From assembly GCA_030544215.1 (NCBI GenBank), contig JARZZO010000013.1, forward strand, positions 797,001 through 861,000: a stretch of DNA of 64,000 nt, in the 5' to 3' direction. Shown here piece after piece: positions 1 through 13,100 of this stretch (its first letter is position 1; each line of letters opens with the position of its first letter). A program made the translations under genes and the position numbers. This stretch comes from Zantedeschia hybrid cultivar (taxonomy: Eukaryota > Streptophyta > Magnoliopsida > Alismatales > Araceae). Below the pieces are notes generated by a model. The model was not told the DNA's origin. It did no database searches and saw nothing but the letters and a program-made list of their open reading frames with translations.

Positions 1-41
1 GGGGGGGTGGGGGTTGGTCTCAGTTGGGTCAATGGAAGAAG

Positions 42-42
<1 letters not shown>

Positions 43-75
<33 letters not shown>
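43..75. repeat. CT dinucleotide microsatellite
   Basis: An uninterrupted run of CT dinucleotides about 33 bases long. It lies about 1 kb upstream of the first coding exon of the TRIPP gene, where plant promoters and 5' leaders often carry CT tracts. A regulatory role is not shown. Confidence 0.9.
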
Positions 76-76
<1 letters not shown>

Positions 77-78
<2 letters not shown>

Positions 79-1102
79 TGGTTTTATTTAAGTACTCACA
101 ACCTTCCATTGGTACACCAGCAGCCATGTTGAAGGTTCAAGGAGCATAACAGTTTTATGTTCTGATTGATCCGATCCATTTTTTTAAAGGTTTCCTTCTC
201 TGCATGTATTTGCACAACCTAATGCATAAATCAAAACGAGCGAAAGTTTGTATTCTGAAGGAACATAGAAAAAAAGGAAAGGGTTCATCTGGGTATTGTC
301 TCTTGATTTGTTTGTTTAACTTACACCTAGTTGTTAATTCTTTCATCCCCCCCATGTAAAGGTGTTGGAAAGAAACACAAATTGTGAAGAATCAGATCGA
401 TTAGTTTCTGCTAGGATGATTAACCAACGCGATAATTAATTCTTTGAGAGATGTCTATTATGTTTTCATGTTCTCCTGCCCCCCTCCACTTCAACTTATT
501 CACGGTCAAGCAATGTGTTCAAGCTTAGTTGGGAAACTTGGGCCAACTGAAGCCCTCCCCAACCCGGATTGATAGTTTGAGCTTGTGTTGGATTGAAGTA
601 AATTGGGTTCAATTTGGCTAGGGTAATTGTATGTATGGGTCATTATTAGATGTCACATGTTTACTTCTGTTCTAAAATCTCCGGTTTTTCACATGCTGGT
701 GCTGTATGATACATTTTCCCATTCTTTTTTCTAAGTTACTGTTGCCCAACAATCCTTTCTAGCTTGGGCCTCTAGGTCTAGATTTTCTAATTGGATCATG
801 TTCTAAACAAGTTTTCAATGTTTTATGGTGTGTGTTATGGAGGGATCATGTATTCTGATGCATCAGTTATCTATGTTTGGATGGAAGTGCTTAATGTTCT
901 TAGTATGTGCAGAAGTAAACTGTTCTGCTTAGAACTATTAAAAAAATGGCTATGCACGTGCTACATAGTTAAGAATCTTTGAGTTATCTGGATTATACTG
1001 CAGTTGAAGCTTGCTTCATGAATTATTTAGAAGCATGTAAAGAATTTTTCGTGTCTAGATAACTGGGAAGCTGTAAATTTTGCAGGCAGTTTAGGTGGAA
1101 CG
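77..1102 (+). other. 5' flank and untranslated region of the TRIPP gene
   Basis: No convincing coding sequence was found here. A pyrimidine-rich stretch ending in TTTTGCAG just before 1086 looks like a splice acceptor, so the start codon at 1103 probably lies 17 bases into an exon. Most of this segment would then be a 5'UTR intron plus upstream leader or promoter. No TATA box could be placed with confidence. Confidence 0.45.
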
Positions 1103-4100
1103 ATGAACTTTCTGTTGCGGAGTACAACCTCTGTGGCTCATGATGTACCTGCCATTTCAGAAGAGCACAAAGGCGTACAATCTTTCTCCGGACCAGCAAA
1201 GACTCTCGAGGGTCTGATTGCTGAAGACCCATTTCCCACCTTGAGTGATGATGGTGATAAAGACAATGATGGGGGTGTTTTAAGCACCCTTGCTGTGGAT
1301 CCCACAGGAGAGCACACAAGGGAGAACCAAGCTTCTATCAGAAGCCACACAGACGTTTGTGAAGACGAAGGGTGGATAACTATTCCATACAGTAAATCTC
1401 TTGTCTAATCTTATGTAAAACACTTTTGTCTAATTTTATCTGACACATACACTACTATTGAAAGTGCGAAGAAGGTTTCTTAATTTCCCTGTTCCCTTTC
1501 CTACACATGCATGTACACATGGACAAATATTAGTCAACTTGACTAAGAACTCTCCCTCCCAACCCCAACCCCCCACCAAAAACACACACACACTTAAGAT
1601 AAGAAGCAGTTGGTGCTGGTAAGTAACATTTGTATTTCATCTTTTTCCTTGTCCTCCATGCATGCTGACTTTTTTTTTAATGCATGGAAGACCATTGTCA
1701 GTTACAATATGCAGTGCATTTGTTTTGGTGAGCATAACTCATGATGTATACATTTTAATGTTTCACATGCAGAGGAACTTCCTGAAGATTGGAGTGATGT
1801 TTCAGATATACATTCATTTCGTTCACTGGATCGCCAGTTTGTTTTCCCTGGTAGCCATATTTTCTTTAAATGTCACCTTCAATCTTAATATGACTTAATA
1901 TGTTGCTTTGCACCTTTTATTGTCCTAATGCAGAAGCAATGTCCAATTTGCTACACTCATTTTTCTCATTCGGTGCCTGATTTGTTTCCGTGACCAGGTG
2001 AACAACTACATATCCTTGCGTGTTTATCATCATCTAAGCAGGATACAGATGTTATAACCCCATTTAGAGTTGCTGCAGTAATGTGTAAAAATGGGAGTCC
2101 TGCAAAAACCTCTAAGCAGCAGCCAACAGAAATGGACACTAAGCCCAGGTCTGCCAGTGAGAAAACTGATATGGATGGTGATTACCAGGGTGCTTCCAGG
2201 GAAAACGTAGAAGAGAATGGTGAAAATGTGGGATTGTCAGACATGGTTGACACCCTAGAAGATATTTCTGCTACTGAATATCTTCTTCGGATGGAATCTC
2301 ACAAACAGCGGACTCAAATGCTATTGGAAAAGTTTAGAAATTCACATTTTTTTGTGAGAATTGCAGAATCTGATGAACAGCTTTGGTCCAGAGGAAGTGC
2401 ATCAGAAGTAAATAATGGGGAAGCAAGGAAAACCTTAAGAAAAAATGGTCTTCTTAATGCGTTTATTGATAAAGGAAATTTTGATGGAAATGCATCTGGT
2501 GGAGTGGCCAGAAATGCTGTTAGATGCTGTGCCTTGCATAATGGTGATATAGTGGTATGCTTCTATGAAGAGTCTACTTGTTTTATGAGACTAGCATTCA
2601 ACCTCTGTTTTTCATTTCTGGCAAGACCCATGGCCACTGTTCCATGCACATTTAAAATGCTTTATTTTATTAAGGGTTTTATTATTCTTTAGGAATACTT
2701 ACCAAGGAACTTGAAGTCCTTAGAGAAGCTTATTATTCTCACTCCCTAAACAAAAGGAAGATTTAGTTAAGGGTTTTTGTCCTTAGAAACCAGAATTGAA
2801 CAGAGCTATGATTTTATAGACACTATTTACACAAACTTTGTCAGCAACAATATACATGTAGGGCCTTCCCGCTAAAATTTAGGGTTTCAAATGTGCACAA
2901 AAATTTCCATGAATCACAGGCTTAAACTTTAGGGTTTCAAATATGCACACATTTGTCCATGTATCACTGGCTTAAATGTTAAAATGGTTCCCGGCTTTGT
3001 TGATTTCTGTTTAACTTCTTGTATGTTCAAACAAAGTCTAATTGATGTAATTTAGTATATGCATGTATAAATACATGTTGGTATTTTTATGTATAACCTA
3101 GACATGCACTTTTTCATGTCCTGTCTTTGGACTTTGTTATGTTTGAGAATTGGTCAATGTCCATACTATTTCTGTCACAGATATGTGCAGACTACACCAC
3201 CCACCGCGTGACCATACTATAGCTGACAAACTGGTGAATATCTTTTTCATCCATTTTAACTTGGTCGAGTTCCAGTTGATTAGTGCATAACTGACCTTTT
3301 CAGAACAGTGACAGTGAATTAAATGATGTTCTATTGTGAAAAAAAATTGTCATCTACTCATCTGTAAGTGGGACATTGAATGTGTTACCTTCAAGGCATG
3401 CACATGAACTTTACTAGTTTTTCATGGTGTTAGTTGTGAAATTTTCCCTTGGATAGATCCAATACTGGTTTATTTGCTGTTTTTACCTGATTGATACTCA
3501 TTGCTCTTTACTGGCTGTGCATTACTTTTCCTGAGTCATACTAGCAGTACTGAAAAAGCTGTTGCTGATTAGCAGATATTTTTCCTGTATTGGAAGGATG
3601 CAGGTACTTTTACAAGTGAATGTTGGAATTGATAACATGAAAGATCCCATCCTTGAGATTCTTCAGTTTGAAAAGTTCCAGAGCAATAAAGCTGATTCTG
3701 GTAGTCATACCGGTGAATCTGTTACGACCGGGGAAGATCCTTATAGGGAGCTTTTAACATGGTTAGTCCCTTTGGACCGCACTTTACCTCCACCTGGTCG
3801 TCCATTATCCCCTCCCTTGGTCTCAGCTCCAGGGATAGGAAGCGCATCCCAGAAGGCCACAGCATCAGCATCGTCTGGTTCCCAGCTTTTTTCCTTTGGC
3901 CATTTTAGGAGTTATTCAATGCCTGCAATGCCTCAAGTTACTATTCCATCTACCCCTGTTGTTTCACCATCTAACAGTAAGCCAAATTCCGACCTTGAAG
4001 ATTTTGATCGCTTCTCCTCAGAAGGAACAATAAAGAATAAAGAGGCAGGTATGGAGGGGCTTTTATCTTTTCGGGGCGTATCATTGGAGCCACAACGATT

Positions 4101-7100
4101 TTCTGCTCGCTGTGGGTTGGAAGGCATTTATTTACCTGGTAAGAGGTGGAGAAAAAAACTTGAAATCATCCGGCCCATAGAAATCCATTCTTTTGCTGCA
4201 GAATGCAACACAGAGGATCTTATGTGCGTTCAAATAAAGGTAAGACACCACTAAGTGATGGTTTCATTCATCGCATGGTGCTTCTCTTCTCATAGACATG
4301 CTAACCCTGAGTGTCAGTCGCTGCAGAATGTTTCTCCTGCTCATGTGCCGGACATTACAATATATATTGATGCCATAACAGTTGTATTTGAGGAGGCACC
4401 TAAAGATGGTCCTCCTATATCTTTACAAATTTCTTGCATTGAAGCTGGGAATGAATATAGTTTGCCAAACCTTGCACTCAGGTAGACTGATTCCAGTTTT
4501 CACGACTCTCGCATTCTCAATTCTTTGCAGATTCTTTTCTGATCATGTGATATTACAATATAATGTTTATTAATGCCATAGTAATCATCTTGGAGAGGGT
4601 GCCTAAAGATTGACCTCCTCTATCTTTGGCAGTTTCATATATAATAGCAGAAAGTGAGCATTAGCTTGCAAACACTGCAAGTGAAGCCCTGCCTGGTGGA
4701 GAGAGGATGGATTGCCAGCATGACATCAGCTGGTGATTGGAGCTTGCTTCAGCTGCTTTTATCCTTTCTCCATACATTTCAAAATTATCCATTTTACGAT
4801 AGTCTGCCTCAACAACTTATAGTTCTCTGGTGCTTGCTGAAAGTTCCAACACTTCGAGAACACTTGGGATGATCTGAGCCATGGTTGTCCAAACAACGAG
4901 GCAACCCAAGATGCCTTTGGGGTTCTTTGGTGCCCATGCAGTTAGATGTCTGCTCAAGCAGCAGCTCTTCAGGTTGGCTGTTCATGGAGAGACTGAGCAG
5001 AGTAGATTGAGGGGCCAATAAAGTGGGTGGCTAGTGGAGGGGGGATCACACACGTGTACATGATGTTTAGAGGCTGAGGCAGAGGGAGGGAGGGAGGACG
5101 GGTGTTACAGGAGGCTGGAGGTGAGTATGATAGCCTATTGGTCAGTAGATGAGGAACTCAAATTTCCAATTGGAAGGGAGGGAGGAAGGGTGATGGAGGG
5201 AGTTAATGAGGGAGGGTGAACGTTACTGGAGGCTAGAGGGTGAATGTTACAAGAGTCCAGAGACAATGTGATGGTAGGCAAGAAACATGGTGATGCTATG
5301 CTGTGATGGAAAGTGAAGACGGAGATGGTGGATGGTGAAGATGATGTTGTTGACCACCACAGTGTATAGGGATAGGCGGCAATGGTGGATGGTGAACTTG
5401 CTGACATCAATAGCCATAGCAGACAGTGGATGGTGCTGGTGAATGGTGAGGAGGTGGGATTTGTGGCTAGAAGATGGGAGGGAGAGGGTCGTAGCCTTCC
5501 CACCTTAGTTTGATTGTAGTAAGGTGTAATGGCCTGATCCAAGGAGTTAGCTTAGAGTTCCATGGGCTTCCTCCCACCCATAGGCACTACTTTCGGCTGC
5601 CTCCCACCTATAGGCACTACTTTCGGCTGCCTTTTTTTTTAATAATAAATCAAGGTGCACCACTGCCTTGCAGACAAATAAGCACCCATGAACATTAACC
5701 ACTATGACCTGTACCAGATTCCACATGGCTCACTGACCAACTGATCACTTCTACTGCAAGAAGCCATTTGGAAGCCCATGAAAATTGCTGCCCTGTAAGT
5801 AATTGCTGACAGAAAAATGTTCATCTTTCGTAGTGGAACGTATATATAACATGGTGACTACATTGTTATTCACTAAATCAGCATCATCTGATATTCAATA
5901 CATTTATGTTTTTTCGAGGAAAAATGTGGTTTGTACTGCCAATTTTATTAAATCAAAAGAGTAGTCAAATGAAAGGTACTCTACCTTAAATAACTACGTT
6001 ATAAAAGGAATCAGAGAAACTAAGCAGAGATCCGCCTTTTTAGATCTTCTGCAGATAGATTAAGGATGAAATGTCTCCAAGTGCATAAAAAAAAACTCCA
6101 AGCTCTAGAACAAATATGTTCAATGTAAGATCTACTTCCCTGAAAATGTTACAATTATGTTATTTCCATATACTCCAGCATATTGCATGAGGGATGGGAG
6201 AGATAAGGTTTCTTCAGTTGCATTCCGTGAGCTTATCTCTCTTATGTTTAAAGTAGCTTGCCTCTCGTGTTTAAAGTACCACATGTCTTGAACTTAATGC
6301 ATCAACAGTTTCAAAGGTGCATAAGGGGATTACAGACTGGGGCCATGCTCTCCCTAGCATCTAGGGCCAACTGTGTGCCCCTTGGGGCAGACCAGCCTCC
6401 CTGGTCCCGACGTCCCTTTCCCCGAGAAGCTTGCCCGCGTTGAGTCCGGTGCTTCTGTTATGCCACAGATGCCTCAGGTGGGGGCGTTGTGCAAGAGACT
6501 TTGTCCCCAGTGAGATGCATCTGCTGCAGCGATCTAGGACATGTGTGCCGCTTCTGTTCGAGAAGGAAGCTCTCCTATGCAGAAGTGGTTGTCGGAGCCC
6601 TTGTCCATAGAGCTAGCAAGAAGGTCGAGCAGCCCGTGATCATCTCTCCTCCTCCAACTTCGTTGGACTTCCTAGGGCTGCATTTGATGCGGTTACAATG
6701 GTGTGTGAGGTTCTCACCGGTGGTGGGTAGACCAAACCCCCAGCAAGTCCTTGATATGATTGGTCTTCAGTTGGGATCGTATGAGGGTTGGGAGGTCTTG
6801 GATCTAGGCCAAGTCCTCTTGGGAGTGGCGTCAGTAGAGCAGGCTGCCAGAGACCTGGAGAAGCTTGGTGTGATCGTGGGGAATGGGTGTGCGTGCCAGG
6901 TTCATAGCTGGGCGTTGAGGGACGGCACATTCCCGGACCCGTGACAGTGCAAGGTGAAGGTAATGCTCCGGGGGATTCCGGTCATCCTCTATAATACCCA
7001 AACTCTCAGATTAAACACAGAGAGGGAGGGAAGGAGGGAAGCCCTTCTGAGCAGAAGCCTCTCTAAGGAGCTTCTCAAAGCATTGCCAGTTTCAAGGGAA

Positions 7101-10100
7101 TGGTCCCAAAGTAGATACCAAATATACCTCTTATGCCTCCCCTCCAGATTCTAAGTAAAAGGTGATGAAGGACTTCTATGAATGGTTGCCAAAGACAGGA
7201 GCTAGGAAGATTACTGCTGAAGGATCGACCTGGTCAGGGTTGGAAAGAAATATGTCCCAATTTCAATGATGTTGAGTATTGAACTTGGAATATCTGTGAG
7301 ATTTTCGTTATGGCAATGCAAAATTCACGTACAGCCGCATAATTAGGGTTGCAGCTGTGCAAGCAGACCTAAAGGCCTAGCCTTGAGTCTTGCAATGGGG
7401 TCCTATTCCTAGCTAGTCCCATGCTGGTGCTTCATGGGAATATAGTTCAGATTACTTTTGTCGAAACTGGGCCCAACTTCAGTTGAACCCAACTCAGGTC
7501 CAGTCCCAATCCTAGTGATGTCTGGTACAGGAAAATGGCAGAATTCTACATCCTCAGACCTGGCCCAACTCAGTGCTGACCTAGAGGACCCAGTTTCAAC
7601 CCTATAAACCAGTATCTTATAAAATACAAACAACCAAAAGTCGAGTTAACACTTGGATGTAGGACAGTTATCTTCTCATTTACCTTCTTATTGTTTTAAT
7701 TTTGACATGATGTAGGACAGACGAAGTTATCTTCTCATTTACCGTCCTACTGTTTTAATTTTGACATTATGTAGGACAAGGTTATCAAGTTGAAGATAAC
7801 TTATAAAATCACTAGAAAAATAATGTTAGTCTTCTGTTCTTATTTTCCTTTTTAGACGGTTTGTGGTATAAATGGACGTCATTGTTCCCATCGTTCCCAC
7901 CGGGGCATTGCCTCTCATTCTGTGCTATTGCTTCTGCCTTCTTCAAAATAAAGTAATTTGGTTCTTATGGTCATATAATAAGATTTATTCCTAGATGGGT
8001 TGAATAAAATAATGTGAAGCTTGTTTTATTAATAGTATTATATCTTACTGGACGAACTCTATAAATGTGATGGTGGTATCGAGTTTCTGCTCACTAGATG
8101 AACTCTGTAAATGTGATTGTGATTATCAAAAGTTTCTGCTGGAGACTTTCATTCAAATATGATTCTTATAGCACATAATGATAATTATAGTTATATTTTC
8201 GTTCAAATATGATTATTTAAGTGCAAATTTACTTTGGTTAGATTTTCAGTCAAATATGTTTCTTTAAGTACATAATTATAATTCTAGTCAATAAAATATT
8301 AAGTGAACATAACATAAGTAGAGTGGATGAAAACTTTAACCCAGTGATTTTTGGCTGGGTTTGGGACAACTGAATAGATTCCTTACCCAGAGAATAATCT
8401 ATGCATGAATGACTAGTGTGGGTGTCCCAAACTTTTGTGTGTTAGGCTTGGGACAAATAGAACCTGGTTCAAAGTTTCTATTGGGCCCATTTTACATCCG
8501 TATTGTAGTTTACATAATAGATGTACAGGCTTGTGTATAGCGTGCATATGTGGAAGTGATATATCACATTCAGCCTTTTTCACTTCTTTTATGATTTCCC
8601 ACTTCAAAATTTAGACATCTGCATTGTAGACACTGGCAATATCTGTCCATGGTTGTGTATTAGTCAGTCTAGTAAACATTCTTTACAGTCTTATCTGCCA
8701 AAACTTTACATTGGAAGAGGCATTTTGATTTAATTAGGTGTGGACGGATAGATTATTTTCTTTTTGTATGTGGTTGATAGATGAACAATTTACATATTGC
8801 AATACAATACTTCTCCATTTGCCAGTCTTCATCTTTTAGAATCTCAGTTTTCCCCCCTTTTTCCCCCTGATTCCAATCATGGCAGGAGAGGGGAGGAGCA
8901 CTCATTCATTTTAAAGCCAGCGACCTCATTTGCAAAGGATTTAAAAGGCTACAGTGATAGAAGTCCATTGCCACCACCTTCTGTGGGAACATCTGCATCA
9001 AATATGCTGAAAATTTCAAGAGCTGCAGAGGGAAGAAGGGTCTCCTCTAGTGATCAATATGCAGTTCTAGTCTCTTGTCGTTGCAACTATACCGGTACTG
9101 TTCTTTCACGTTAGTAGTTTCTATCAACTGTTCTTATGTATTGACATAAAATATGGGTATTGTTTAAGAAATGAAGTGTTGGGCCCTATATTTTATAAGC
9201 ACTAATAGGCCAATCTTAGAAGGCTCCAGCATTCACAGGCATCAATACGTGAATCTTAGAAGTTAAAATACTTTGGAAAACCTTGGAATATGGAACACAA
9301 AAGATACCTGTATTACTGAATCAGGCCTTTCAATATGTTTGGTAGGCATTTTATTGGTTCCTTCTTTTCCGCTATTCACGGTACCATCTTGTGGCAGAAT
9401 CAAAATTGTTTTTTAAGAAGCCAACAAGTTGGCGCCCTCGTGTCATGAGAGATCTCATGATCTCAGTTGCATCAGAAATCTCAGCACAAATGTCAGAGCC
9501 GAGTGGAAGGTTACCTCAGCTTCCAGTTCAGGTTTTTATCCTTACTGTTGATGCCCCTTTCATCTTTTTTCCCCTGCTACAGTGGCTATTGTTACTTTGG
9601 AAGCTTGAATGCATTCTAATGATTGTCATGTGTTTTTTCTGTTTTAGGCTTTGACTCTTCAAGCTTCAAATCTGACATATGAAGAACTCACTCTAACAGT
9701 TCTAGCTCCAGCATCATTTACATCACCCCCTTCTGTTATGTCCCTGAACTCTGCACCTGCATCCCCCATAAGCCCCCTCACTGGATTTCCAGAGTATATG
9801 GGAAGAACAGGAGAGGACAGACAAGGAAGCAGCATGCACGGAACAAGTTCAATGCCTTCAGCAGAGAGGCAGAAAGAGAATGGCAATGGTGGCCCAGGAC
9901 TGAATTCCCTTAATGAGTATCCAGCTCCAGGTTCTGGTGTAGTTCCAAGTGCTGATTTGGGATGTTCACATCTATGGTTGCAGAGCACAGTTCCTCTAGG
10001 GTAATGTGCATTATTAGTCTGACAATGAAATTTTTATAAACTACTAGGAAATATCCATCTTTGACACACTTATTTATCCATGGCAACATCAGATGTGTTC

Positions 10101-13100
10101 CTGCTCAATCAAGCACTACTGTCAAGCTCGAGTTACTTCCACTGACAGATGGGATAATCACTCTGGATACCCTTCAAATTTCTGTTAAAGAGAAAGGTAT
10201 GAAACCTCAACTGTTACTGAAGTTATCTGCACCTGAATCAACTATTACTGAAGTTATCGGCACCAACAATACCAGAATATGTCAGTTTTACTAAATTTTT
10301 GGCTGCTGGTGAGACTGAAACAACTGTTTACTTGCTACTAAGATGGTCGGGACTTGGATGGCTTGGAGTATTTTGAACTGGGTTGCTGGGCAGTGTTGCA
10401 GAATTCTTAATGGTCTTCTTTTTTTTCTTTTCTTTTTTGCTTCTGGTAACAATGGGCAGTGTGCTCTTTGGTGATTGAACTACCGCTCTAAAAAGAATGA
10501 CATGCAGTTATCACATAATGTACAACATGATTTGTTGTCTGTTTATACGATGAAAATTTCTTTACCATATGCTGCCACACGAACAATCAGGTGAAGGAAT
10601 ATTCCTTTTTTTTTTGGAAAATGGACAGTACCACATGTATTATAAACAAGAGGTGTTACAAAAGAAACGGGACATCAGAAATCCCCCTAAACATACACCA
10701 AGATGGTGACCATTCTTACAAATAAACCACCATCAGAACCCAAACTGGGACCTCAGCAAAAAACTAACCCTCTCCCAGCTTCTCAAAAAAAGAATAAACT
10801 GAACTGTTAAAGCTCTTACAGCTGACCCTAACCCACTGTCTCACTCTGTCACAAACAAAAGCATCCACCTGTTGTTGGTCAAGTGCCTCCTTGAAAATCC
10901 TCCTGTTCCTCTCACCCCAGATGACCCAAAGGGTCAAACCAACCACCACAAAATACGGTCCTGCATAGGAAGCCAATTCCTGTCCCACTTAAGAATTGAG
11001 AGATCAACCAAGTTTGCCGGCAAAAGAACTCCACACACCATGCGCGTATGCACAAGTGACAAACAAGTAGTCCAATGATTCATCCTGCTTGCTACACATG
11101 ACACACAAGAGGGTACATTGTACCCAAAGCCCCTCAATCTGTCAATCGTAGGAAGTCTGCCCAAAACAATCCTCCACACCAGAATATTCACCTTTAAAGG
11201 GGATTTCGGGTCCCAAATATGGTGCCGAAACAGGCTTCTCAAACCACCATCAGAAATCACCTGATAAGCAGACCTGACAGAGAAATTCCCCTGTGGAGAC
11301 CACAGCAATAACCAAGAATCAGCCACACTTTCATTAATTGTCCAGTCTCTCAGGAGATCCAGTGGAGCAACGAACTCATGTATCTCCTCCTTCCTGAGAT
11401 TCCTGCGAAAAGCTGTGACTCCAAATCGACACTTCCAGGTCCACCAGGTGAGCCACCACAGCAAGAGGGTCAGAAGCAATGCCAAAGAGTGAGGGGAACA
11501 GCTGTGAGAGCGGTGTAGGAGCACACCACTTATCCATCCAAAACTGACAACATTTGCCATCTCCAAAAAGACACCTCAGTAGCCGCTACAACAATATTTG
11601 AAGCCTGAAGAATGCCCTTCCAAACGCTGGAAAGGTTGTAATCATGCATGGGAATCACGTCCCATAACCTCCCATCAGCATAATACTTTTCTTTGATAAT
11701 CTCCAACCAGAGACCCGACTGAGCAGATCCCAGCTTCCATAGCCATTTGAAGAGCAGCGGCAGATTGAAGTCCCTAATACCTTTAATGCCCAGACCACCA
11801 TTTTCCTTGCTCTTGCAAACTCTCCCCCAACACACCTCGTACCCTCCTTTGTACCTACCTTTCTTGTTGCCATCTGAACTCCCCGGCCATAGAAATCTGC
11901 ACCTTATGGATTTTAGCTACATAGTCACTGTGCTCGGAATCCTGAAGATGGAGAGATAATATATCGGGAGACTCGAGAACCGAAGTACACAAGACCAGCC
12001 TGCTGCCATATGATAAAAGCCTACCCTTCCATCCCAACAAACGGGAGTGAAACTTGCTAATCACCGGCTGAATCACTGCAGTTGATGTATCTAGGAGATA
12101 AAGGAAGCCCCAAGTAAGATATAGGGAAGGTACCAATCTGGCACCCCAAAAGGAGAGCCACCTTCTTAAGAGTGGAGTTCTTCACAATAACCTAGCGCTT
12201 ATGGAAGTTAACCCTCAATCCCATGACCTCGTCCAGAAGCTCCAAGATAAGTCTTGCATGAAAAAATTGGTCATCCTCCCCTGCCAGAAAGAGAATAGTG
12301 TCATCAGCACATTGCAAATGAGAAACCTGGATGGAATGTGGAGTTGCTTGGAAGCATGTAATATATCCCGCCTCCTCTGCTCTGTGCCACATACTGCTGA
12401 AAACCTGCGCCACCAGAACAAACAAAAGAGGTGACATTGGATCTCCCTATCTTAACTCCCTTCCACTGCTGAGGACCTGAGAGGGTAATCCATTACCAGG
12501 ATGGCAAAAGATGCAGAGGTGACACACTCTCTTACCCAGGATATCCATCTAGCTCCAAAGCCCATCATATGGAGAACATCAAACAAACAAGCCCCGTTCA
12601 CCCTGTCATATGCTTTCTGAAAGTCCAACTTCAAAATCACACCTCTTCTCCTCTGATGCTTCATACCATGCAAACATTCTTGAGCCACCAGGAAACCTTG
12701 ATAAATCTGTCTGCCTTTAATAAAGGCACTCTGATTAGCATCAACTACCTTATGGACAACTTTCTCCAACCTAGATGCCAACACCTTGGAGACGATCTTG
12801 TAAATCCCATTGAGCAGAGAAATAGGTCTATAATCTGACAAAGAGGCAGCTCCATCTTTCTTAGGAATCAGTACAATATGAGTTTTGTTAATGCCCCTCA
12901 GGTGGGCTCTCCCTTCTTGAAACCCCATAAAAGCCTGCAGAAGCAAAGGGTGAATAACCTCCCAGCAGCGCTAAACGAAAAAGATTGGGAAGCCATCAGG
13001 GCCTGGCACTTTATCCCCAGGTAGATCAAAGACTGCCTTCCTAACCTCCTCTGCAGTGAAAGGAGCCACTAGAGCCTCCCTCTCCCCAGGAGACATCCTG

